Assembly (NCBI GenBank): GCA_030760725.1
Contig: JASWHV010000009.1
Coordinates: 93,422,780 to 93,486,779 of the forward strand
Direction of reading: 5' to 3'
DNA length: 64,000 bases
Origin: Neostapfia colusana
Lineage: Eukaryota > Streptophyta > Magnoliopsida > Poales > Poaceae
Shown here: positions 56,018 to 64,000 of the stretch, piece after piece
Numbering within the stretch: position 1 is the stretch's first letter
Layout of the letters: each line of letters begins with the position of its first letter
Notes under the pieces: model-generated
What the model was told of the DNA's origin: nothing
Databases searched by the model: none
Seen by the model: only the letters and a program-made list of their open reading frames with translations
Position numbers and translations under genes: made by a program

Positions 56018-57517
56018 ATGTCTTCAGGATCAGATGACGGCTCTTTTCACATTGACGAAGAAGTTCAACGTGAAAGAGTGAGGAGAGCTAAGGAGGGAGT
56101 GATGAAGAAGAGACATGATATCAATGCTCACTCTCCACCCTCCGACGACAATCTACCTAAGAAGAGGAAAGTCATTATCAAAAGGCCTCAAAGGAAAGAT
56201 GCTGCTGAGGGCTCGTCAGGGCCAAGAAGAGTTCTCAATAAAGGGAAGGGACTTGCTAGTGGCCCCATTGGGCCTCTGAAATTGAAAAATCCCGTTCACC
56301 GCAACAGGCAGCCTTCAAGTGAGGATTTCACTGGAAAAGGGAATGAGCTAGCTGATAACTTCAGGAAGATTGAAGTGTATGGCCGACCTAAACAATGTTC
56401 TGATCCTAGGTTCTGGAGCAACTTCCATGCAGACTACTACGAGCATGTGTACATGAAGATGAAGAATCCCGTAGTAGACAGTCAATGGCTAAATGTTGAA
56501 TACCTGAAGTCGAAGAGGTATCCTGCCTTTCGTGAGATGGTGGAGGCCTTAGAGAGGCACGGTCTGACGGACCTGCTATCCTTTGAGTATGACTAGAACA
56601 ATGAAGTCATTACCCAGTTTTACTCCACTCTCTACTTTGCTCGGGATGATGGAGACAGTCTTACTTGGATGACTCATGGTTCAAGGTATAGTGTCACATA
56701 TGATGAATTTGCTAGGATTCTTCACCTCCAAAACACTTTGGATCATGAACTGGTCATCCATAATCTGAAACCCCTGGAGAAGGAAGAGCTTGAGTTTCTC
56801 TATGACACAAGGATGCCATATGTCCCTCCCACCATGAAATATCTAAAGCCCTTCTTTGTGGTCCTAAATAGAGTCTTGAGAAAGACGATAGCTCCGAAGG
56901 ATGGAGATGCAGGAACTATACAAGGAACCTTGAGGACTCTCATGAAGGTCATTAGTGGGAGGAGACCATTCAATGTCTTTGAGTATATCTACAACGACAT
57001 TGTGAACATCTCAATTACCCCCAGTAGGTCCTGTGGATACGAACCGTATATCATGTACATGATTGAGAAAGTGACGGGACTCGAGTTTGTCAAGGATGTC
57101 AAGCATACGGGGTTGAAGCCACAAAAACCCACCGAGTACACTCTCCCTCCGGCTCCAACTACCCCGTCCTCTCCACCAGTGGAGAGGAGATCAAAGCAAG
57201 CTCATGATGACACTAGGTCTGCAGCTGCTCCTCCTGGTTCTCCACCTGCCCAAGAATCATCTAGCGGCATCCTCAAGATGCTCTCCTCTATCTTTGCCTG
57301 CTGCCGTAAGATCGAAGACAGGCAACGTAAAGAAAATCTTGCAAGGAAGAGACATCAACAGTATGTCAATGCAAATATCAAGTCTATCTGTGCAAAGCTT
57401 GAGATTGAGCCTGTTGGATCACCGCCCGCCTCCGAAGACTCAGTGGAAGATCCTGCTCCCGTGGATGCTGAAGATGAAGATCAGACTGAGACTGACGGAG
57501 GAGGCAGCGATGAGTGA
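56018..57517 (+). pseudogene. Extra 3' ORF of copia 1 (one nonsense codon)
   Basis: A 500-codon frame with a single TAG at 56594-56596, where the homologue has Trp. Residues 1-110 are charged, with Lys/Arg-rich blocks that could be nuclear signals (KKRKVIIKRPQRK). Residues ~120-360 are the conserved domain (DPRFWSNFHADYYEHVY, TWMTHGSRYSVTYDEFARIL, TIAPKDGDAG, RSCGYEPYIM). A Pro/Ser-rich linker, a Cys-containing helix (IFACCRKIEDRQ) and an acidic tail follow. I see no signal peptide or membrane segment, so it is not an obvious envelope protein despite the env-like position. It resembles a plant-transposon domain family; function unknown. Confidence 0.8.
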
Positions 57518-57902
57518 TTCCCCTCATTTTTTTCCTTTTTGGTGTCTTGATGCCAAAGGGGGAGAGATTGACATTAGACTTGGACTTTTTCCATCTAGTA
57601 TTAGTCATTAAGATCTTTTGTGATCAAGGACATGTACCTATTTTTTTAAAATGTTGTAATGCACTATTTCTTTTCTTATGTGTGATGTACTATGCTCTAA
57701 TGCCCACTTACATGTTCACTACTGTTTGTCTTTAATCTATCACATTTTGTTTATCACACACCTGTGAGGCACCCCACCATAAGGTGTATACATATGTGAG
57801 AAGCTTTTTGTGAATTCTTCATTATTCTCATATGTACACACCTTATGAAAATCAACCGTTTATTCTCAATTGTGATATCTCAAATGGTTGTCATCAATCA
57901 CC
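57518..57902 (+). other. 3' untranslated spacer of copia 1
   Basis: AT-rich sequence between the extra ORF and the polypurine tract, with no ORF. A matching stretch lies at 30840-31350 in copia 2. Confidence 0.6.
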
Positions 57903-57916
57903 AAAAAGGGGGAGAT
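57903..57916 (+). other. Polypurine tract of copia 1
   Basis: AAAAAGGGGGAGAT directly before the 3' LTR. Confidence 0.9.
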
Positions 57917-58205
57917 TGTATGTGCATCTAGGATATCCCTTGTGGGTTTTGGCTAATTGATGACGAACATATGAGATCCTAATGAAACTATTAAGATGAT
58001 TGCAGGATAAATAAAGTGAACTGGCTCGGCACACACACAAAAAGGTGAAAAATAGAGTGGTGCCCGAAAAGGAAGACGTTAGTGGAATTTAGAGAAGCAA
58101 AGTAGATACAAATGTATAGGTTGTGTGTGAGAGAGACACATCCCAAGAGCTCATGACTTTGCGTAATGGTAAGGGGTTTAAAAATCAACTAAAATCCACT
58201 GAAAA

Positions 58206-58548
58206 CCGGACTAGTCCGTTCATGGACCGGACTAGTCCGTTTAACTTTCTGAAAGACGCAAACATTGTGCACCGGACTAGTCCGCCTTGTGAACCGGACT
58301 AGTCCGGTCAGCTCACTGGAATGCAACCGGACAAGTCCGGTTTTAGACCGGACTAGTCCGATCATGTCTCTGTTGTCCTCTTTAGAGGACTACGGACTAG
58401 TCCATCCAAGCAACAGGACTAGTCCGCTAAAGTTTCTGAAAACCCATCTCACATAGCACCGGACAAGTCCGGTTTGTGGACCGGACTAGTCCGGTTAACC
58501 CACTGGAAGTAGGCCGGACATGTCTGATCATATACCGGACTAGTCCGG
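58206..58548. repeat. Palindrome array (12 units) in U3 of the 3' LTR
   Basis: Twelve units; five are perfect 14-bp palindromes. The extra unit relative to the 5' LTR lies at about 58284-58307. Confidence 0.92.
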
Positions 58549-59230
58549 TAGTAGGTTTAACAACGGTAACTTTTTGGGAAAGCCTATAAAAAGAGGTCCT
58601 TCGTCTTTTCCCGCAGCAGACACGACTCATACTGTCAAAAACTGAAACCCTAGCGCTGCCACCTGTCCCAAGAGCCCAAAAACACGTCTCCCCACACATC
58701 TAAGGTGCAAAAAGGTGAAGATCAATAAAATACTTGGATTTGGGATTGGGAGATCGTTGTTCCTTCGTTGTGAGCTCTTGGGGTTTGATCTCTCTACACT
58801 CATATTCTGCATTGTAATCTTTTTGAGTGTATTTGATCAACTTCTCATTGTAATTCTTGTGGGGGCCCTCAACGTGTGAGGTTGCCCCATAAACACGGTG
58901 ATTACACTTGATAGTGAAGTCAAGTCGGCCTGTGTGGTGACTTGAAGAGGGAAAGGGTTGAGAACCCGGCTCTGTGTGAGCTTCCTCAAAGAGGACGTAG
59001 ATCTCTTGGTGAGATCGAACCTCGGTAAAAATTCGTGTCTTTTGTCTCTCATTTTTTTTACATCTTGATACATTAGATCACTAGTTTGCTAGTCATCGTT
59101 TGAGTTCCTTACAAGTTTGCACGTGCATCCATACAATAAATTTAAGTTATAAAAACTGTTGTTCTTATTCCGCTGCTATAATATTAAAATTTGTGAGACA
59201 CACTTAATCAACTCAAATAATTCAGCACAA

Positions 59231-59265
59231 CGGACTAGTCCGCCCACACAACCGGACTAGTCCGG
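59231..59265. repeat. Two palindrome units near the 3' LTR end
   Basis: Same pair as at 49576-49611. Confidence 0.88.
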
Positions 59266-59343
59266 TCAGTCAAGTTTCTGATAACTTTATTAAGTGTGCA
59301 GGAATTCTTTAAAGGCCTATTCACCCCCTCTAGGCCACATTCA

Positions 59344-60108
59344 GACCCTTTCACCGGACTCGCACCAGTTTAATGGGGTGCAGCACTTGCGACCGTAGAG
59401 AGCTTCATAGGGTGCCATCTTGATACTCGCCTGATAGACGTTATTGTACGAGAATTCCGCCAATTGTAGGTGTTCATCCCAGTTCCTACCGTGGTGGATG
59501 GCACATGCTCTCAACATATCCTCCAGTACTTGGTTCACCCTTTCTGTTTGGCCATCGGTCTGAGGGTGATAGGCGGATCTTCTAATCAACTTAGTACCCA
59601 AAGAAGCGTGCAACTGCTCCCAAAAGCGAGATACAAATAATGCACCTCGGTCTGAGACTATGGTCTTGGGCACTCCATATAAACATAGAATCTTCGCTAT
59701 GTACAGCTCTGCATATTTGCCGGCATTGTAACGTGTATGCACTGGGATGAAGTGAGCCGTCTTGGTGAACCGGTCAACGATCACCCAAATGGAATCATTC
59801 TTGTTGGAAGTTAGGGGTAATCCCACAATGAAATGCATGATCACATCTTCGCACTTCCATGCCGGGATTTTCAGGGGTTGCAGCAGCCCTGATTTCTTCA
59901 TATGATTAGCTTTCACTCGTCTACACGTAGTACACTCGGATACGTACTTAGCCACTTCCCGCTTCATCCGTGTCCACCAAAATTTCTTTTTCAAATCTTG
60001 GTACATTTTGTTGCTGCCGGGATGAATGGAGTATTTAGACAAGTGAGCTTCGTCAAGAATCTTTTTTCTTAGCTCCATATCTCGGGGTACGACTATGTGG
60101 TCGTTGAA
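59344..60108 (-). pseudogene. Gypsy 2 integrase (zinc domain and core)
   Basis: His/Cys zinc domain with CTTCRRVK, core domain with VDRFTKTAHF, SDRGALFVSRF and the third acid in HPQTDGQTERVNQ, so all three catalytic acids are present. A TGA near 60106-60108 stands where Trp is usual (context FND). The left end is the copia 1 insertion point, after CESGERV; the frame resumes at 48284. The enzyme would join element cDNA to host DNA. Confidence 0.88.
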
Positions 60109-61011
60109 TCACAGCGTCCCCTCATCATCTTTCCGGAAACATTTGATCTCCCCGTTGTCTATTCGTCTCCGGAGATGTGCCATACCATTATCAGTCTTCT
60201 GAGCTGTAATAATGTCCTCCCTAATAGTAGGGCTGAGGGCAAGGTTATAGAGCGATCTATAAGGGACCAATTTTAAACTCGGCTCTTCCTCCTGCATCGG
60301 TGTAATGGTGAGGTTATGGACATGTGACTTCCGACTCAGCGCGTCGGCGACCACATTCGCCTTGCCGGGGTGGTAATGAATCTCAATCTCGTAATCTTTG
60401 ATCAGTTCTAACCACCACCTTTGCCTTATATTCAGCTCCTTCTGGGTGAAAATGTACTTCAAGCTCTTGTGGTCGGTGTAGAGATGCACCAAATTCCCCA
60501 GGAGATAGTGCCTCCACATTTTCAGAGCCAAAACCACTGCAGCAAGCTCAAGATCATGAGTTGGATAATGCTGCTCATGGTTCCGAAGTTGGCATGAGCC
60601 ATATGTGACCACACGTCCTTCCTGCATCAACACGCAGCCGAGCCCAATACCAGACGCGTCACAATACACGTCGAAGGGCTTGGTCGTATCCGGTTGAGCT
60701 AAGACCGGGGCTGTTGTGAGATGCTTCACTAATGCTTGGAATGCTCCGTCACACACCGTGTTCCAAACATATTCTATTCCCTTCTTCAGCAATTCTGTCA
60801 TCGGCTTAGCATGCTTGGAGAAGCTTGGAATGAATCTCCAATAGTATCCCGCTAAGCCGAGGAAGCTTCTGACTTCATGGACCGAAGTGGGAGCCTTACA
60901 TTTCAGCACTTGCTCTATTTTGCTTGGGTCAACCGCAATACCTTCCGCTGAGATAATATGTCCCAGAAATGGCACTTGGCTGATCCAAAACTCACATTTG
61001 CTGAACTTGGC
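60109..61011 (-). pseudogene. Gypsy 2 reverse transcriptase thumb and RNase H
   Basis: Starts after a TAA that replaces a Tyr codon near 61011-61013 (context KL-stop-AKFSKC). It contains FLGHIISAEGI, RSFLGLAGYYWRFI, and RNase H with YCDASGIGLG, HDLELAAVV and YTDHKSLKYIFTQ, then GKANVVADALSRK. RNase H acids are present. It ends at a stop before the integrase. Confidence 0.88.
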
Positions 61012-62400
61012 TTAGAGTTTGTGGTCCCGCAATCGTTGAAGAACGATCCTCAAGTGTTCGGCGTGTTCTGCTTCTGTCGTGGAGTAAACCAAGATATCAT
61101 CAATGAACACCACCACGAACTTGTTCAGCTCCGGCATGAACACCGAGTTCATGAGATACATGAAATGGGCTGGAGCATTAGTGAGACCAAAAGACATGAC
61201 GAGATATTCATGTAAGTCGTATCTCGTCGAGAAGGCCGTCTTCGGGATATCCTCCGCTCGGACCTTTATCTGATGATACCCAGAGCGAAGGTCCATCTTG
61301 GAGAACACACTTGCACCCACAAGCTGATCAAATAATATGTCAATGCCGGGCAGTGGGTACTTATTCTTGTTGGCGACAGCGTTGAGCGGCCGGTAGTCCA
61401 CACACAGCCTCAAGGTTTCATTCTTCTTCTTCACGAACAGCGCCGAGCATCCCCAAGGCGAGGAACTTGGCCTAATGAAACCCTTGCTCAACAGATCATT
61501 GAGCTGCTCTTTCAGTTTAGGCAGCTCGTTCGGAGCCATTTTGTATGGCCTCCGTGATATGGGCATAGTCCCGGGTGCAAGTTCAATCTTGAACTCGACA
61601 TCCCGCTCAGGTGGCATGCCCGGAAGATCATCCGGGAACACGTCGGGGTACTCCCGGACTACGGGGATGTCCTCTAACTTGAGAGCTTCAGTATTATTTA
61701 TTGCTGAAACCTCCTGGACAGGATTGTCTAACACCATGGAGTGCGGACGGTGGAATGAAGAATTCAAATGAACCGTCCGTGTCCGAGTGTCCAGGACAGA
61801 GCCATGGTAGCGCAGCCATGACATCCCTAAGATTGCATCAATCTTTTGCCCTGTGAGTATTATCAAGGTGGTGGGATATAGCTTCCCACCGAAGCACAGA
61901 GGTGCTTTTGGAATCATCGTTTTTGCTGAAATCTTCCCTCCCGGTGAGCAGATCATATATGTGCAGTCGGTTGGGAAGACTTGCATTTGATGCTTAGCCA
62001 CATAGGATGCACTTATAAAACTGTGGGTTGCACCAGAATCGAATAAAATGATTATTGCTTGGTCGTTGAGAGTGAACGTACCCGCCAGCACGTTGTCTCC
62101 CTCTGGGGCATCCTCATTGTCGAGGTTGCGAATGCCCCCAGTCCACTGACAAACCTTCTTGACCGGAGGTCGGCCTCGAGCACCGCCCTGGAACTGGGCT
62201 TGCCCGCTGCTTTGCTGCCCCTGGGGACAGTCCTTTGCGAAATGGCCCGCCTGGCCACACGTGAAACAAGTGTAGCGGGGCGGTCCTCCGCTGATCGGCG
62301 GATGGAAACCCGTGGCGCGTTGTGGTGGTGGAAACGCCCGGGGTGCCATATGCTGCGGCTGCTGTTGTTGCGGTCGCGGTGGTGGCATCGGCGGTCAGAA
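61012..62400 (-). CDS. Gypsy 2 nucleocapsid knuckle, protease and reverse transcriptase palm
   Basis: A 458-residue open frame. CCHC knuckle CFTCGQAGHFAKDC at ~40; protease DSGATHSFIS at ~118; a linker; reverse transcriptase from ~255 (FIRPSSSPWG, FSKMDLRSGYHQI with the first catalytic Asp, FVVVFIDDILVYS with the catalytic pair). Its first residues overlap the other gag frame, and a frameshift near 62400 separates it from upstream gag. The stop at 61012 is a Tyr-to-stop change. Confidence 0.85.
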
Positions 62401-62975
62401 CGGGGTTCCTGGAAAGAACGACCCCCAAACTGTTGAGGTCGTGCCGGTGGATGCCACTGCTGTCCGGATTGTGTCCGATACACCATGCGGTACTTCTGGG
62501 GAGCGCCACCCCCACTGCTGGGTGGAGTGCTGTGCTTCTGCTGCCCAGCTGCCAACTCCCGCTGAGCCTCCTCTTGCATAATTGCGGCATTGACGAGGTC
62601 ATTGAAGGTGCCACGATTCCATTGAACGAGATGCGTCTTCATCTCGGGGTGTAACCCCCGATAGAAGTGCTCCCGCTTCTTTTCCTAGGTGGAGATGTAG
62701 TCTGACGCATATTGCGCCAGATGGTTGAAGGCACGGGAGTAGTCATGGGCACTCCTCCCGCCCTGCTTCAGTTCCAAGAATTCTTGGAAGTTCCTCTTCA
62801 TTATCCCGGGAGGGATATGATAGGCGCGTAACGCCTCCCGGAACTCCTCCCACTCCACGGCATGGCCAGCCGGACGTGAGGTGACATAGTTTGCCCACCA
62901 TGCACCAGTGGCACTGTGAAGCTGCTGCGCCGCGAACAGAGTCTTTTGCCGCTCCGTACATTGGAGCAGCCCGAA
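62401..62975 (-). pseudogene. Gypsy 2 gag (N-terminally cut, one stop)
   Basis: Capsid domain with WWANYVTSRP, EFREALRAYHIPPGIM, FLELKQGGRSAHDYSRAFNHLAQYA, then FNDLVNAAIMQEEAQRE and a Gln/Pro-rich linker. TAG lies at about 62685, between IST and EKKRE. The N-terminus is replaced by a C-family LTR at 62976. Confidence 0.85.
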
Positions 62976-64000
62976 TGTCACACCCGGTTTTTCCGAAGAA
63001 CAACCAAGTGAATATCACATGTATGCCAGGATCATTTTCTCATACATGCGATGACAAATAGTGAAGCATCATTTATTACAAGCCAGGTGTCGAATATAAG
63101 TAAGTCTTACATAGTAAATGTCTCGATGGACAATAATAAGTTCATCACAAGTAAATAAACTAGCAACGGAATATTATTCTTTTTGGGCTCCATCACAGGC
63201 GTTGCCCGGGGTCTCCATGAACCTAGAAACCTTCTTCGGGTCCAAAGTCTTGGTCATTATACACCACCTCATTATCTTGACCTGAGCAGCAATATAAACC
63301 AACAAATATGCAAGGTTGAGTACCAATGGTACTCAGCAAGTGTGGGAAAATTATATCATGCAGTGCTAGAACAAGGAGAGATTGAACTCATGGTTAAAGC
63401 ACTACGCAATTAATACCTATCACCTTAGCTTATTAAGCACCTATATTACTACACAGGTGAAATGGTCCCAACCTCCCATCCCATCATCATAATCCAATAA
63501 CCATAACATTATTTCCATTGTTAAGCTCCCCGCTTAACTTCCAAAACCATCAATCCTCTAATCATGAATAAGTCCAGGCCGCTCTTAACCGTGAGCACGG
63601 CTGTCAAGACAGTTTTGACTCTGCAGAGTTTGTACCACTGTACCCACATGTAGTGATTTCATCCCCCGTTGCCGGGTGTACTAAAGAACCTCCATTATGC
63701 CAGTGGCCACGAACCACATTCACACTTCCCAGGTGTGTAGCCAGGAGATCACTACGAAGCCTTTACAAAGGGATTCCCGATGAGTGTGGGCCCACTGAGG
63801 TTTCACCCCTAACAGCATACAAGAGGCTCCAACCCCGCTGCAGTGGCCCCCTCTTGAGCCTTGCGGTTCATATGGTAGTCCAGCTGACACCTTCTCCCCG
63901 CACCATCCAACACACCCATACTACGCCGGGGATACACCTAATTAATTGGCCAAGCTGCCCCATCTCAGCATGTGGTTGGCACTGTAAAGCCAGGTTACAT
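62976..64000 (-). mobile_element. C-family LTR, copy C2 (minus strand, continues beyond window)
   Basis: Read on the minus strand it ends GGGTGTGACA at 62976. It matches the C solo LTR at 10104-11077 and then at 18636-18760, as an uninterrupted LTR would. The CCGAA before 62976 would be one duplication half. Whether it is solo or part of a full element cannot be told. No host gene lies in it. Confidence 0.8.
63223..63281 (-). CDS. Exon beta of the acidic mini-ORF in LTR C2 (partial)
   Basis: After acceptor GCTGCTCAG, in the same phase as other beta exons: 19 codons, acidic (VVYNDQDFGPEEGF), ending TAG at 63223-63225. Exon alpha should lie beyond 64000. Confidence 0.4.

Larger units (their letters stand above)
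48285..59343 (+). mobile_element. Copia 1: complete SIRE-like Ty1/copia element with extra 3' ORF (11,059 bp)
   Basis: It is flanked by GACCC at 48280-48284 and 59344-59348. Parts: 5' LTR 48285-49691, primer binding site, gag (49746-52016), pol (about 52030-55154), spacer with palindrome arrays, extra ORF (56018-57517), polypurine tract, 3' LTR 57917-59343. By a hand comparison the LTRs differ at about 30 positions (roughly 2%), which would mean under about one million years at a commonly used grass rate. gag is open; pol and the extra ORF are broken, so it is non-autonomous. Confidence 0.95.
57917..59343 (+). mobile_element. 3' LTR of copia 1 (1,427 bp)
   Basis: TGTATGTGCATC to CCACATTCA. 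It differs from the 5' LTR by about 30 substitutions, one extra 22-bp palindrome unit in the U3 array and a shorter C run before the end. TATA at 58585-58591; AATAAAATA at about 58726. Confidence 0.93.
47656..62975 (-). mobile_element. Gypsy 2: Ty3/gypsy chromovirus (Tekay/Del-like), interrupted by copia 1
   Basis: On the minus strand: gag (from 62975), zinc knuckle, protease, reverse transcriptase, RNase H, integrase, C-terminal chromodomain-like region (end 47722), polypurine tract, LTR D. Copia 1 (48285-59343) sits in the integrase C-terminal region. A C-family LTR cuts the gag N-terminus at 62976. Long LTRs and a chromodomain fit the Tekay/Del lineage. Four breaks are seen: three stops and one frameshift. 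Confidence 0.88.

Noticed and set aside
56018..57517. Envelope gene in copia 1
   Set aside because: Position is env-like, but there is no signal peptide, transmembrane helix or glycoprotein pattern.
58206..58548. CRISPR-like array
   Set aside because: Units are short, degenerate palindromes with irregular spacing inside a plant LTR; no cas genes and a eukaryotic context.
62312..62654. Plus-strand ORFs opposite gypsy 2 gag
   Set aside because: Antisense of the Gln/Pro-rich gag linker; composition artefact.

Overview
This window looks like intergenic DNA of a large plant genome, most likely a grass. It consists almost entirely of nested retrotransposons. I recognise no host gene, no rRNA or tRNA gene and no CRISPR array. 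The grass assignment is an inference from element types (chromovirus-like Ty3 elements with very long LTRs, SIRE-like Ty1/copia elements, an RTE-clade LINE with a TTG-repeat tail). The species cannot be named from sequence alone.

Layout. (1) 1-1011: 5' part of an RTE-type LINE on the minus strand, running off the left edge. (2) 1012-8746: decayed LTR pieces, then a ~3.6 kb LTR (2831-6404) with primer binding site and internal region, carrying an ORF (7896-8746) cut by the next element. (3) 8747-29155: a degenerate Ty3/gypsy element ('gypsy 1'). Its leader ORF is split by a four-level nest: solo LTR F (9521-23783) contains solo LTR C (10104-20294, minus), which contains solo LTR A3 (11083-18630), which contains a complete LINE (13641-17097, minus). 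Every level has an exact target-site duplication (ATGAT, CACAC, CGGGC and an 18-bp repeat). (4) 29156-34347: the 3' half of a minus-strand copia element ('copia 2') inserted in gypsy 1. (5) 34348-43411: a ~4.08 kb LTR (A4) with primer binding site, itself interrupted by solo LTR A5 (35212-39213, duplication TGCCT). (6) 43412-47655: a related 3.8 kb LTR (D) on the minus strand. (7) 47656-62975: a minus-strand chromovirus ('gypsy 2') interrupted by a complete 11,059-bp copia element ('copia 1', 48285-59343, duplication GACCC). (8) 62976-64000: a C-family LTR on the minus strand, leaving the window.

The most unusual thing here lies inside the LTRs. The LTRs A2, A3, A4, A5, D, F and C share a two-part acidic reading frame: a first exon of 81 nt (78 nt in F), a GC-type donor (CAAG/GCAAG), an intron of about 1.0-1.2 kb (after removing later insertions), and a second exon that ends in a stop codon, followed in most copies by an AATAAA-type signal. 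Splice phases are the same in every copy, including families whose DNA has otherwise diverged. In one pairwise comparison eight of ten codon differences in exon 1 are synonymous. This suggests a spliced small protein encoded by the LTRs themselves, so that even solo LTRs would carry the gene.

A second signal is an array of the 14-bp palindrome CCGGACTAGTCCGG and variants. It lies upstream of the TATA box in both copia 1 LTRs and again ahead of the extra 3' ORF in both copia elements, which suggests a shared cis-regulatory module.

Most ORFs are dead. Premature stops, frameshifts, a deletion of the first reverse transcriptase catalytic block (copia 1) and substituted catalytic residues (gypsy 1) are noted per feature.
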